This document shows, one piece after another, positions 7,930-17,832 of a DNA stretch of 64,000 bases. The notes under the pieces are model-generated. The model saw only the letters and a list, made by a program, of their open reading frames with translations, ran no database searches and was not told the origin of the DNA. Position 1 is the stretch's first letter. Each line of letters begins with the position of its first letter. This stretch comes from Candidatus Mediterraneibacter excrementigallinarum (GTDB lineage: Bacteria > Bacillota > Clostridia > Lachnospirales > Lachnospiraceae): assembly GCA_019120075.1 (NCBI GenBank), contig DWVT01000030.1, positions 1 through 64,000 of the forward strand, in the 5' to 3' direction. The position numbers and the translations under genes were made by a program.

Positions 7930-10900
7930 ACCGGTATCTCCTCTCTCAGAGTAAATGAATAGATGATCTTCTCCTTCACCGGCTTCTGCAGAAGCTGTTC
8001 CAGAGCCTGCCCATAGTAATCAAGCTGTGCATGGTACTTCTCCGTCAGTTCTGCGGCAGCTCTCACCTTATCTGTCTTGTAGTCCAGCACCACCAGACCA
8101 TCCTCTTCCTCAAAGAACACGTCGATGATCCCCTGGACAAGGATCGTCTCCCCGGAACAGTCATCCGGATAGATCTCTGAGGCGTCCACGCCCAGGACGA
8201 AGGGCTGCTCCTTGTAAAGCGTTCCCCGTCGGGCGGCATCTGCCATCCGCCTTCCGCTCCTGCTGTTCAGGAAGAACAGAATATCCCCGGGCCGGATGCA
8301 TTCCGCCATCTCATCGGAAAGTTTTCCCTCTGCCCGGAACTGTTCCACCGCTTCCGTCAGCTCCTCCTCACCGTAGTCCACAGCGAAGTCCAGCAGTTCC
8401 AGAAGCTTATGATAGGCACTTCCCCGGGATGCTCCGGTAAGCGTCTCCTCTTCCTTCAGGAAATCCGGGATGAACGGAACCACCTCCGGTTCCGCGTACA
8501 TCTCTTCCCCTGCTTCCTCCGAGAGCGCCGTCCGTTTCTTCAGTTCGGAGACCGTGAACTTCATCTTCATCTTTCCTTCTTCTTCATAGGAATACGCATA
8601 GTCTACCTGAACGTCAAGCTGTCGCCCAAGTTCCGGCACATACTTTCCCTCCGGGTTCCAGTTTTTAAGCACATCAAGACTGAGCCTGTCTGCCTGCTCA
8701 TCCACTGCGTTGGCTCTTGACATGCTGCTGCCTGTGATCACCCGGACATCCACCGGACACCCGGCACTACCGCACCCGGGCAGAACAGCAGGCAGGATCC
8801 AGTCCAGGCAGGTCCTGGCCCCCTCCAGCTGATACAGTCCGATCTCTTCTTCGCCTTCATATGAACACTCAAGGTCAGTCCCGTTCCCGCCGGCGTCATC
8901 TGGCCGCAGCTCCCCGGGTATCTCACAGACTCCTGTCAGGATCAGTTTTTCCTTTGCCCGGGTCATGGCGACATAGAGTACCCGCAGTTCCTCCGCCAGA
9001 TTCTCCAGCGCCGTTTCTTCCTGAATGATCTTCTTCAGGAAAGTTGGGCTCTTGGTCCTCTGTTCAAGGTCTATGCAGTCCAGCCCCACGCCCCATTCCG
9101 GGTGGAGCACGATGCTCCCCCTGGTATCCTGGGTATTGAACTGTTTGCCCATTCCCGCCGTAAAGACAATAGGGAACTCCAGACCCTTGCTCTTGTGGAT
9201 GCTCATGACCCGGACCGTATCTGACTGCTCATCCAGAATTCCTGCCTCACCGTAGTCAACATCATATTTCTTCAGCTGTTCGATATAGCGGACAAAATTA
9301 AACAGGCCTTTGTAGCTGGTCCCCTCAAAGGAGGAAGCGCGCTCCACCAGCATTTCCACGTTTGCCGCCCGCTGTCCGCCTCCGGGCATGGCGAGGAGGA
9401 AGGTGCCGTACCCGGTCTTCTCAATAATCTCCTCCAGAAGTTCATGGATGGGTGTATAGGGGACCCGTTCGCGGAAATATCCAAGTGTCGAGAAAAATTC
9501 CGCCAGTTTTTCCACAAGCCGGGGGAGTTTTCCACGTCCGGAGGGTGAACATCCCACCTCTTTATCCTCTTCCCCGTCCCCTTCCTGCGCATATGCCATC
9601 GCTGCCTCGTAAAAGGGTATTTCCGGGAAGGCAAGACGGATTTCCGCCAGCGCAGCCGCATCCAGTCCACAGAAAGGAGACGTCAGCACCGCGGTCAGAG
9701 GAAGATCCTGTCTGACATTGTCCAGGATCTTCAGATAGTCCAGAAGGACACTCACCTCGTAAGTCTCAAAGTATCCCTCCCGGCTCACGGAATAGGCGGG
9801 GATTCCCTCCTCGGCAAGAACGGAAGTAAAAGCCTCCGCCCATCCCCGGATGCTCCGGGTCAGGATCACAATGTCGCGGTACTGCACCTTCCGGTATTCT
9901 CCGGTCTCCTTGTCCACTACCGCTCCGCCTTCGATCAGCTCCCGGATCCTCCGGGCGATCATCCGCGCCTCCGCTCTCCGGGCGTCTTCCTCTCCCGGAT
10001 CCTCCGCGTCCAGAAGGAGAAGCTCCGTCCGGTCGGAAAATCCATGCTCTGCCGCCTCCTCCGGAAGGGGCGGGAACTGCGCTCCCGGATAGAGCGCCGC
10101 GCTGTCATCGTACTCGATACCACCGAACTCTTTGCGCATAATTTTCCGGAAAATGTAATTCACACTGTCCAGCACCTCCGGACGGCTGCGGAAGTTCCGG
10201 TGCAGGTCGATCCGCTGCCTCTCGCTGTCGTCCAGACTGTAGGTATCATATTTCTCCATGAAAAGCTCCGGGCGGGACAGTCGGAATCGGTAAATACTCT
10301 GTTTCACATCTCCCACCATGAAAATGTCGTACTGTCCGCGGCACACTCTGGACACACTGGTCAGGATCGTCTCCTGGACCAGGTTGCTGTCCTGATACTC
10401 GTCGATCATCACTTCCTCAAACCGATCCTGATATTCCGCCGCTACCGCAGACGGAACCAGTTTCCCATCCTTCTCCTCTGTCAGGATCCGGAGTGCAAAC
10501 TGCTCCATATCGTTAAAGTCGATCATATTCCTGCTCTGTTTCTTCTCGCTCAGCATTTCTGCGAACCGCTTTACAAGTTCTGCCAGCATCTCCATGGAAG
10601 AACCGGACGCCTGCATGTCCGCAGCCCACTCTTCGCAGGGGGCGTAGAAATAGGTATTCTGGATCTTTTTCACAAGATCCTTCACCTGTTTTCTCAGTTT
10701 CTGAACCTGTTCCTTTTTTTCCTGAGAAACCATCTCATCCTTCCTGGATGAGAGCCGTTTCCATTTCATGCTTCCTGCCTTTGCATACATGCCGGAAAAC
10801 GTAGTTTCCCCGGCAAGTTTCCCGATTTCTTTAAGATCCGACTCAATCATATCCCCGTACATATAGGGGCCATCCGGCTCCTCGCAGATCTTCAGTGCCC

Positions 10901-11594
10901 GTTCCAGGATTTTCCGCAGATCCCCGGCCCGCTGCGCCGCTTTTCGACATGCCCAGCGTGCGCACTCTGTCTCCTCCGGATCTCTCCCTTCCATGTCGTA
11001 TGCTCTCACACAGGCATCCAGCCACTTCTCCGGCTGGGGATAGCTTCTGGAGTACTCATACAGTTTCAGGATGATCCCCTCGATCTTGCGGTCATTCTTT
11101 CCAGTCCCGAACCTCTCCACGAACTCAATGAACGCCTCATTCCCGGAAGCATAGCACTCTTCCAGAAGTTCTTCCAGGACATCCTGTTTCAGCAGTTTTA
11201 ATTCTCCTTCCTCCGCGATACGGAATCCGGGATCGATACCGATGACATGGAAATGCTCCCGGATGACAGAAAGGCAGAAGCTGTGGATGGTGGTAATGGG
11301 CGCGCTGTGGATCAGCGTTGCCTGCTGTTCCAGATGGGCGTCCCCCGGACGCTCGGAAAGTTTCTTCTCGATCGCAGCTCCGATCCTCTCCTTCATCTCC
11401 GCTGCTGCCGCCTCGGTAAAGGTCACGATGAGAAGCCGGTCCACATCCACCGGATTCTTTTCTGCTGTCAGCCGCTGTATGATCCTCTCTACAAGGACCG
11501 CTGTCTTTCCGGACCCGGCGGCAGCGGACACAAGGATGTTCCTGTCCCGCAGATCAATGACTTTCTGCTGTTCTTCTGTCCATTTTACTCCCAT
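7926..11594 (-). CDS. addA: AddA helicase-nuclease
   Basis: ATP-dependent helicase/exonuclease subunit A of AddAB, the Gram-positive counterpart of RecBCD that processes double-strand breaks for RecA. The 1222-residue UvrD-like SF1A helicase has its Walker A SAAAGSGKT at residues 23-31, the Walker B-type DEYQDSN segment further in, and a C-terminal PD-(D/E)XK nuclease with the catalytic DYK at about 1171-1173. The start overlaps the end of addB by 10 bases; its ribosome binding site lies in addB. Confidence 0.97.
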   Translation of the reverse strand: MGVKWTEEQQKVIDLRDRNILVSAAAGSGKTAVLVERIIQRLTAEKNPVDVDRLLIVTFTEAAAAEMKERIGAAIEKKLSERPGDAHLEQQATLIHSAPITTIHSFCLSVIREHFHVIGIDPGFRIAEEGELKLLKQDVLEELLEECYASGNEAFIEFVERFGTGKNDRKIEGIILKLYEYSRSYPQPEKWLDACVRAYDMEGRDPEETECARWACRKAAQRAGDLRKILERALKICEEPDGPYMYGDMIESDLKEIGKLAGETTFSGMYAKAGSMKWKRLSSRKDEMVSQEKKEQVQKLRKQVKDLVKKIQNTYFYAPCEEWAADMQASGSSMEMLAELVKRFAEMLSEKKQSRNMIDFNDMEQFALRILTEEKDGKLVPSAVAAEYQDRFEEVMIDEYQDSNLVQETILTSVSRVCRGQYDIFMVGDVKQSIYRFRLSRPELFMEKYDTYSLDDSERQRIDLHRNFRSRPEVLDSVNYIFRKIMRKEFGGIEYDDSAALYPGAQFPPLPEEAAEHGFSDRTELLLLDAEDPGEEDARRAEARMIARRIRELIEGGAVVDKETGEYRKVQYRDIVILTRSIRGWAEAFTSVLAEEGIPAYSVSREGYFETYEVSVLLDYLKILDNVRQDLPLTAVLTSPFCGLDAAALAEIRLAFPEIPFYEAAMAYAQEGDGEEDKEVGCSPSGRGKLPRLVEKLAEFFSTLGYFRERVPYTPIHELLEEIIEKTGYGTFLLAMPGGGQRAANVEMLVERASSFEGTSYKGLFNFVRYIEQLKKYDVDYGEAGILDEQSDTVRVMSIHKSKGLEFPIVFTAGMGKQFNTQDTRGSIVLHPEWGVGLDCIDLEQRTKSPTFLKKIIQEETALENLAEELRVLYVAMTRAKEKLILTGVCEIPGELRPDDAGGNGTDLECSYEGEEEIGLYQLEGARTCLDWILPAVLPGCGSAGCPVDVRVITGSSMSRANAVDEQADRLSLDVLKNWNPEGKYVPELGRQLDVQVDYAYSYEEEGKMKMKFTVSELKKRTALSEEAGEEMYAEPEVVPFIPDFLKEEETLTGASRGSAYHKLLELLDFAVDYGEEELTEAVEQFRAEGKLSDEMAECIRPGDILFFLNSRSGRRMADAARRGTLYKEQPFVLGVDASEIYPDDCSGETILVQGIIDVFFEEEDGLVVLDYKTDKVRAAAELTEKYHAQLDYYGQALEQLLQKPVKEKIIYSFTLREEIPV

Positions 11595-14500
11595 CCCTTC
11601 TCACCTCCTTCGTCTTCTTTCAGCCGTTCCTTCATCTTCTCAACTGCTTCCTCCACGGAATATTTCTCCAGAGTCCGGAAGGAATAGCCATCGACGCGCT
11701 GATCAAACCCGCAGATATCCCGGCAGGCACAGTAATCGCATGCCGTGGCGTTTCCCATCTCATAGGGAGCCGCGTCTGCCGTTCCGCCGTACATCTGCTC
11801 CTTCAGATCCTTCTCCTTCTGTTCCGTATATGCCAGCACTGTGTCAAACTCCTCCGGCGCCAGCGCCTTGGAGCGCTGGCTTAATGAGCCGTCCTTGTTC
11901 CTTCCGATAGGGAACAGCACAGAAGACCCGGACAGACCATGCTCCAGATGCTCCACCACATCTTCCTCCGCGTTCACCAGTCCGTCCAGCTTCAGTTCTT
12001 TCAGAATACTCTTCTCCACTTCCTCCCGGGTATCCGCCCGGTCCACGAGCGGATCCTGAATCCGGTAGTAGAAGATCCCCGCCGGCACGATCTCCTTGTC
12101 CGGGTGTTTCTTTTTCTCGATGCCAAGGGCTGCGTTCAAGTACACCGGAAGCTGCATCTGAAGCCCGTGATAGAAGGCAGTGATATCAAACGCCTTCATC
12201 CCGGTCTTGTAGTCCGTCACCCGGACATAGACCTTCCCCTCGTCCTCGCAGGTATCGATCCGGTCGATCTTGCCGCTTCCGAAACGCATCTCGTAACCGC
12301 TGGGCGCAAAATCCCCCTTCTCAAGCTGTTTCGTCAGAGCCCACACAGACCGCCGGATCAGGCTCTTGATGCGCCGGATCATGTATTCATTTCGGGCAGA
12401 GCTGAACAGCACTGTATTTCCGTAGTCCAGAATACTCTCCTCCACACTCTCCCCGATCAGTTCTTCCCGCTTTTCCTCTGCCATCTCCGTCCATTTCAGG
12501 TCCTGCTGTTCCGCCTTTCGGGCAAAGCGCTCCAGCGCCTGATGGGCGATATTTCCCAGGTCCATGGCCTCAAAGCCGTACTCTTCCCGGTCCGAGAGAC
12601 GGAGCCCGTAGTTCAGGAAATGAGCATAGGCGCAGGAGGCGAACTGCTCCAGCCGGGTCACGCTGACCCTGTCCGGAGCCCGGTACAGTTCCGCCGCCGT
12701 CTCCGGCGTCAGACGGTCTCTCCCTTTCTGCAGAAAGCCGGCGCGGAGGATCTGATCCAACTCCGGTCTGCTCTTCTCATCCCGGTCAAACCAGGTGTAC
12801 ATCTCCTTCCAGTTATCGTCCAGCCCGGCCCGCCGCTCCCGCAGCCCTGCCGCCAGCATGCGGATGCCGCCTTTCCGGGTCATCTCCCTCTCTGACAGGG
12901 GCCGTTTCTCCTCGTCACAGACCTTAATATCCGGAAACAGCCGTCTGATATCCTGCACAAGATACGCCGGGCGCAGCGTCTTTCCGTCCCCGGATACCTT
13001 AGACCAGGACAGGAACAGATACTCTGAGGGTTTCGTCAGGTTCATATAAAGATAGAACTTCTGCACATAAGTCTGCTCCTTCGGTCCCGGTGACAACGCG
13101 ATCTTCTGACTCTGGAACTGCTCCCTGTCCCGCTCTGAGAGAAGCCCGCCGGATCCCATATTTCCCGGGAGGAGAGTGTCATTTGCTCCCACGAAAAAGA
13201 GGGCACGGATATTCTTGATCCTGGTACGCTCCACATCTCCGATGACTACCTGATCCAGGCTGGGCGGGATCACTCCCACCTTAGCCTCCTCAAGCCCCGC
13301 GTCCAGAAGTTCACAGTATTCACTCAGGCTGATGGGTTCCTCCCCCAGAAGCTCCACAAACTTGTCAAACAGCTCCATGGCGATACGGTACACCTGGGAG
13401 TATTCCTTTGCCAGAGCCAGTTCTCCCTTCTCCTGAAAATCCTGCTCCATCCCGGCAAGCTGCTCCTGGATCTTTTCCTGCACAAGATACTCATACACGG
13501 CAAGAGTGATATCCCGGACTGTCTTTTTTCTCTGCTTTAAGATCAGCATCAGCCCGCTGGTCTTCTCCACGAATTCCACCCGCAGATGGTTCAGAAGCTG
13601 CAGTTCCTCCTCGCTGATCCTGTCTGTGCGGCGCACCCATGCCTGCTGCCACTTCTTATACCCTTTGATCCCCAGGGCGATGACATAATTCTCCATCCGG
13701 TCGATCTCCTCGTCCGTAAACCCGCACAGTCCTGTCCTGAGATGCCGGAATACGCTCTCATAAGTAAAATTCTGCTCCGCCATGGCGAGGAGGCTGCGCA
13801 GATACTCCACAAAAGAATTCAGAAGGATACTCTTCTTGTGGTCCATGAACACGGGGATCTCATATCCTCCGCATGCCTTCTCCAGCGCGTCCGCATATAC
13901 ATTCATATCCGCGGCGATCACGGCGATCTCCCGGTACCGGTACCCCTTCGTCCGCACAAGACGCCGGATCTCCCCCGCCACATATTCTGCCTCGGCTCTC
14001 GGATTTCTCGCCTCATGCAGGCTTACCGCCTCCTGCTCCCCCTCAAAGGTAAGAGCCGAATAGCGGAACAGATTTGATTCCAGAAATGCCATCGCCGGAT
14101 TCTCCCTGAAACGGCAGGGCGGCTTCTGGTACAGGCATACAGGCTCTTCGATCTCGATTCCCGCCTCCCGGGCGATCTCCGAGAGGGAAGTCACCATCTG
14201 CTTGCTCAGAGCAAAGAGCTGATAGGGATGTCGGTAAGTAAAGGGATCCTCCCTCTCATCCATCTCCACGGTCAGGATCACCTGCTCACACACCCGGAGA
14301 AGTTCTCCCAGAAGACGGTTCTGCACCGGCGTAAAGCCAGTGAACCCATCCATTGCCACCACGCTCCCCTTCAGGATCCGCGACTGGGGCACCACACTGC
14401 TCAGTACATCAAGCATTTCCTCTTTCGTAATATACTTCTCCTTCAGGTAATCCTCAAATCCTTCGTACACTCTGCGGATGTCCTTCAGTTTATAATAAAG

Positions 14501-14953
14501 GTAGCTGTCCGGATTCAGAGTCTCCATGAACTCATCCAGCCGGTCAAAATCCACGCCGTACTGGGTAAACTCGGAGATCACGGACTTTACCTCACTGATG
14601 TATCCCTGTTTTTTCAGGTTCCCCTTCAGAACCGTCAGTTCCTCCTCATAGTTTCCCGCAATCCTGCGCAGCACCAGGTTCTTACCCTCATCATCCAGAA
14701 TGGGGCGTTCGTCCTGTCCCAGTTCCTCAAAGACACGGTGGGCAAGACGTCCGAAGCTCAGGACGTCGATGTTCATGATTCCTCCCCGGGGATGCGCCAT
14801 GCAGAGATCCTTCTGGGTCTGCATGGTGAACTGCTCGGGCACAAGGACAAGGTAATTCTTCTCCGGGTGCTTTACAGCCTCCTCCACAATATGCTGATAC
14901 AGGTAATGGGACTTTCCGCTCCCGGAATTCCCGAAAATAAACTGTAATGACAT
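11585..14953 (-). CDS. addB: AddB helicase-nuclease subunit
   Basis: Partner of AddA: an inactivated-helicase subunit with a nuclease and a 4Fe-4S cluster. The 1122-residue protein has a Walker A GNSGSGKS at residues 8-15. The C-terminal nuclease carries VTDYKTG, and cluster cysteines lie in ASCAYAHF and near the end (about residues 1072, 1075 and 1081 in CDYCACRDIC). GAGGAGGT precedes the ATG. It starts 45 bases after the DUF4143 ATPase gene on the same strand and may have its own promoter there or share that gene's. Confidence 0.97.
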   Translation of the reverse strand: MSLQFIFGNSGSGKSHYLYQHIVEEAVKHPEKNYLVLVPEQFTMQTQKDLCMAHPRGGIMNIDVLSFGRLAHRVFEELGQDERPILDDEGKNLVLRRIAGNYEEELTVLKGNLKKQGYISEVKSVISEFTQYGVDFDRLDEFMETLNPDSYLYYKLKDIRRVYEGFEDYLKEKYITKEEMLDVLSSVVPQSRILKGSVVAMDGFTGFTPVQNRLLGELLRVCEQVILTVEMDEREDPFTYRHPYQLFALSKQMVTSLSEIAREAGIEIEEPVCLYQKPPCRFRENPAMAFLESNLFRYSALTFEGEQEAVSLHEARNPRAEAEYVAGEIRRLVRTKGYRYREIAVIAADMNVYADALEKACGGYEIPVFMDHKKSILLNSFVEYLRSLLAMAEQNFTYESVFRHLRTGLCGFTDEEIDRMENYVIALGIKGYKKWQQAWVRRTDRISEEELQLLNHLRVEFVEKTSGLMLILKQRKKTVRDITLAVYEYLVQEKIQEQLAGMEQDFQEKGELALAKEYSQVYRIAMELFDKFVELLGEEPISLSEYCELLDAGLEEAKVGVIPPSLDQVVIGDVERTRIKNIRALFFVGANDTLLPGNMGSGGLLSERDREQFQSQKIALSPGPKEQTYVQKFYLYMNLTKPSEYLFLSWSKVSGDGKTLRPAYLVQDIRRLFPDIKVCDEEKRPLSEREMTRKGGIRMLAAGLRERRAGLDDNWKEMYTWFDRDEKSRPELDQILRAGFLQKGRDRLTPETAAELYRAPDRVSVTRLEQFASCAYAHFLNYGLRLSDREEYGFEAMDLGNIAHQALERFARKAEQQDLKWTEMAEEKREELIGESVEESILDYGNTVLFSSARNEYMIRRIKSLIRRSVWALTKQLEKGDFAPSGYEMRFGSGKIDRIDTCEDEGKVYVRVTDYKTGMKAFDITAFYHGLQMQLPVYLNAALGIEKKKHPDKEIVPAGIFYYRIQDPLVDRADTREEVEKSILKELKLDGLVNAEEDVVEHLEHGLSGSSVLFPIGRNKDGSLSQRSKALAPEEFDTVLAYTEQKEKDLKEQMYGGTADAAPYEMGNATACDYCACRDICGFDQRVDGYSFRTLEKYSVEEAVEKMKERLKEDEGGEKGWE

Positions 14954-14998
14954 GAAATACCTCCTCTTTTATCTGGTCTGTCTTTCCGTGCCGTTGCC

Positions 14999-16348
14999 CT
15001 AAGGCGCCTTTATCGTCCCTTCTCTTAAGCAGGGTTTCAGCAGAAATGTACAGAAATACGGAAATGTATAGATACCATTGCTGTATCCGATATTTCCGTC
15101 ACACAATTTGATCCCACACTTTATATCGCTGTATTTTTCACTGGAGATCAGCGTCCGGAGAGATTTTGCCCTTCCTCCGACGGCCTTGACTTCCACCGGC
15201 ACGAGAAGATCCTTTGTCCTTACAAAAAAGTCTTCTTCCAATGTAGAGTCATCGCGTTTGTAATAATACAGGCCATACCCGGATTTGGTCAGCGCCTCCC
15301 CCACGATATTCTCATACAGTGCTCCTTTGTATACTCCCAGGTTGCGGTTCGCCCTCAGATCATCCTGCGCTTCGTCGTCCAGCATTGCCACCAGGATCCC
15401 TGTATCGCTGAAATACAGCTTGAATTTCGACGCATCGTAATTTCCCTTCAGCGGCAGTTCCGGAAACGCCATCCCATAACATATATTGACCAGTCCGGCG
15501 TCGCGGAGCCATTCCACACAGCCTCTGTACTCTTTGAACCTTGCGCCCTTCGCTACCTTTGATATCTGAAATTTTTTATTCTCCTTCGCAAGCTGCGGGG
15601 CAATCTGATCAAAAACGTTCAGGATCCTGGTCTGATCCAGCCCTTCTGCATATTTCCGGATATCCTCTCTGTAATCCGCGATCAACTGTCTCTGGATTTC
15701 AAGAGTCCCTTCAAATGTCCCACGCTCAATGTACTGTCTCACGACTGCAGGCATTCCTCCCAGGATACAGAAATCGAGAAAAAGTTCCCTGCAGACCGCC
15801 ATAGTCAGATCGCTCAGCGGTTTCTGCTCCGTCATATGGACCAGAAGATCCTCCGTAAAATCCTGGCCATAGCCCTTTGCCCATAGAAACTCTTCGAAAT
15901 CCATAGAGGTCATCTCGTAATCCGTTTTATATCCGACGCTGTTACTCTCGATCCGCTTATAACTGATTCCAAGGAGCGAACCGCTGCAGATCACATCATA
16001 CCTTCCGTCAATCTTAAAAAACTTCAGCGAAGTGGCTATATCCGGGAACTCCTGCATCTCGTCAAATATGATCAGCGTATCCTCCTCTGAGAATCGTTTT
16101 GACGGATCGATCCTGGAAATATTTTTTATAATATCTTCTGTTTTATATCCATCCTCGAGGATCATCTTATACTTTGGCTCTTCGACAAAATTGATATAGA
16201 TCACTTCTTTATAGTTCTTTTCTCCGAACCGTCTGACAGATTCGGTTTTTCCTACCTGTCTGGCGCCTTTTACGATGAGAGGCTTTCTGTCTTTCTCCGT
16301 TTTCCAGGCTGCCAGGAACTGATCGATCTTTCTTTTGAGATACGGCAT
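14999..16348 (-). CDS. AAA ATPase with DUF4143 C-terminal domain
   Basis: A 449-residue member of the bacterial AAA_14/DUF4143 ATPases. Walker A GARQVGKT is at residues 28-35 and Walker B in LIIFDEMQE; the C-terminal DUF4143 part ends with a restriction-nuclease-like pattern (EEDFFVRTKD...PVEVKA). Function of the family is not established; many members are accessory genes. I placed the start at 16348: GGAAGG lies upstream, and the promoter at 16374-16402 predicts a transcript start near 16367, which excludes the longer frame to 16429. Three regularly spaced operator-like repeats lie upstream. It stands head to head with the truncated permease at 16500, which suggests it came in by insertion. 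Confidence 0.88.
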   Translation of the reverse strand: MPYLKRKIDQFLAAWKTEKDRKPLIVKGARQVGKTESVRRFGEKNYKEVIYINFVEEPKYKMILEDGYKTEDIIKNISRIDPSKRFSEEDTLIIFDEMQEFPDIATSLKFFKIDGRYDVICSGSLLGISYKRIESNSVGYKTDYEMTSMDFEEFLWAKGYGQDFTEDLLVHMTEQKPLSDLTMAVCRELFLDFCILGGMPAVVRQYIERGTFEGTLEIQRQLIADYREDIRKYAEGLDQTRILNVFDQIAPQLAKENKKFQISKVAKGARFKEYRGCVEWLRDAGLVNICYGMAFPELPLKGNYDASKFKLYFSDTGILVAMLDDEAQDDLRANRNLGVYKGALYENIVGEALTKSGYGLYYYKRDDSTLEEDFFVRTKDLLVPVEVKAVGGRAKSLRTLISSEKYSDIKCGIKLCDGNIGYSNGIYTFPYFCTFLLKPCLREGTIKAP

Positions 16349-16373
16349 GAAATCACATCCTTCCACTGCTCCT

Positions 16374-16402
16374 ATTATATCCCGGCAAAAGTACGATATC
16401 AA
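16374..16402 (-). promoter_or_regulatory. Promoter of the DUF4143 ATPase gene
   Basis: On the minus strand TTGATA (16402-16397), 17-base spacer, TATAAT (16379-16374), about 25 bases before the chosen start codon. Confidence 0.75.
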
Positions 16403-16406
16403 CAAA

Positions 16407-16489
16407 ATCGCAAAAAATGAGCGATTCACAATTTATTTTTCACATTTTCTGAGTGATTTATCATAAATTATTCACATTTTCTGAGCGAA
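16407..16489. repeat. Three operator-like 19-bp repeats at 32-bp spacing
   Basis: Copies at 16407-16425, 16439-16457 and 16471-16489 fit the consensus WTCRCAnnnnnTGAGYGAW, an interrupted inverted repeat (TCRC...GYGA). Start-to-start distance is 32 bp both times, about three helical turns, so all three face the same side of the DNA. They begin 5 bp upstream of the -35 box of the ATPase promoter. The pattern fits cooperative binding of a dimeric regulator; which protein binds is unknown. Confidence 0.65.
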
Positions 16490-16499
16490 TACGAAAATT

Positions 16500-17478
16500 T
16501 CTCTCAAACAGTACGCAGGGTATCGACATGGGGCTCTATGCGGAAGAGATGATCCAGATCAACGCCAGAGATTCTGGTCTGACCTACGGCGAGTTGTTCC
16601 GGGGGCAGGACCTCAGCCTGTGGAACATTGACCGGGGACTTCCCGTTGTCAGTCTCTACGCCATCTCCATCACAGACTTTAACCGCGCCATGTCACTGCA
16701 GGGGAAAGCCCCGTACTCACTGGGAGAAGATGAATTTCTGATGACCTGTAACTACGAAGGGACCATCGGATACGTGCGCGCCGCTCTGGAACAGACTCAT
16801 ACTCTTGTCATAGCCGGCACAGAGTTGGAAAGCGCCTCAGACACCCCGCTAAAAGAGACCTGGTTCATGACTTCCATCGGGAACAACGACCGGGGCACTC
16901 TCATCGTTCCCGACCGGATAGCAGAACATCTCTCCAAAGACATGAACGTCCTCCTGGTCCGTTTCAAACCAGACACAGACTCCGGGGAGCTGATCCGGAA
17001 GCTGATCCCCATCGGTCTGGACGATGCCCACAGTTACCGTTATATGGAAAAAGAGATGATGTACGATACCTACTTCGGTTCCAACGCGATGATCGTCTTC
17101 CTGTGCACCTACCTGGGCGTCACCTTCCTGCTGATCTGTGCCGCCGTCCTGGCGCTCAAGCAGCTCACCGAGACAGCTGACGGCATCCGGCGTTATGATC
17201 TGCTTCAGAAACTGGGCGCATCCCCCGGACAGATCAGCAGGACTCTTCTGAAGCAGACGGCGTTCTTCTTCCTCACCCCGCTGGCGGTGGCGGCCATCTT
17301 CTCCGCCGTGTTCATGAGAAAGGCGATAGAAACCGTGGAGGAATTTATGAACATACACATTTCCACAAACGTGGGCTTTACCGCTGCCCTGTTTCTCCTT
17401 GTGTACGGAGTATATTTTCTGGCAGCGTACCTTTCCTGCCGGAGGATGGTCCGGGAAAAGCGGAGAAATATCTCTTGA
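16500..17478 (+). pseudogene. Remnant of a large FtsX/BceB-like ABC permease
   Basis: The frame encodes only the C-terminal half of a large MacB/FtsX-type permease: a soluble extracellular segment (FNRAMSLQGKAPYSLGEDEF and on), then three membrane helices with the loop LLQKLGASPGQISRTLLKQ typical of BceB-like permeases, ending KRRNIS. The N-terminal membrane helices and the partner ATPase are missing. The frame can be extended only to a GTG at 16453 inside the repeat array, without a ribosome binding site, so expression is unlikely. The break coincides with the upstream region of the DUF4143 ATPase. A similar permease C-terminus occurs at 63654-64000. Confidence 0.75.
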
Positions 17479-17503
17479 CTTTCCTGCTCTGTTCTGTTAT
17501 CCT
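17475..17503 (+). promoter_or_regulatory. Promoter of the ABC-F leader
   Basis: TTGACT at 17475-17480, 17-base spacer, TATCCT at 17498-17503, overlapping the end of the permease remnant. It gives a leader of about 390 nt before the ABC-F start codon. Confidence 0.65.
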
Positions 17504-17550
17504 TTCGGCAGAATAAAGGGAGAATCCCCTGTAAGATTGGAGTTGAAAAG

Positions 17551-17574
17551 ATGATTATTATTTCCTGCAGATAA
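17551..17574 (+). CDS. Putative leader peptide MIIISCR
   Basis: ATG ATT ATT ATT TCC TGC AGA TAA, with GGAG 8 bases upstream at 17539-17542. Seven codons, three of them isoleucine. It lies about 40 bases after the predicted transcription start and just before the long-range stem of the leader, as expected for a stalling uORF. A longer frame downstream (ATG at 17591 to TAA at 17791, preceded by GGAAGG) is a weaker second candidate. Confidence 0.45.
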   Translation: MIIISCR

Positions 17575-17797
17575 TGTGGAAGGCATGACAATGTCATATG
17601 GATATCCGGTGCCACATACGCATGTGTGTCAGCAGACGGTATTACCGGACACTGATGTCCCGTTGCCGGGACCAGAACTCCGTATACTTTGTCATGCCGC
17701 GCAGGAAAGTTTTCATCTTTTCTCCTCTCCATACAGAATCCGTGCCCGTTCCGCCATTTCCCGTCCGGCGGACGGCTTTTGGCACGTGTAAAGCAAG

Positions 17798-17832
17798 AGG
17801 ACCGCAGAGAGAACTTTTCTGCGGTCCTTTTG
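17798..17832 (+). terminator. Leader terminator upstream of the ABC-F gene
   Basis: Perfect 11-bp stem (17798-17808 with 17818-17828) followed by TTTTG. It has no gene to terminate on the plus strand other than the leader, 74 bases before the ABC-F start, so an attenuator is the likely role. Confidence 0.7.

Noticed and set aside
16407..16489. Plasmid-type iterons or a replication origin
   Set aside because: Three regular repeats would fit, but no replication initiator is near and they abut a clear promoter.
17591..17791. Second leader frame before the ABC-F gene
   Set aside because: GGAAGG stands 7 bases before its ATG, but the product is Arg/Pro-rich and overlaps the structured leader, so I did not list it as a gene.
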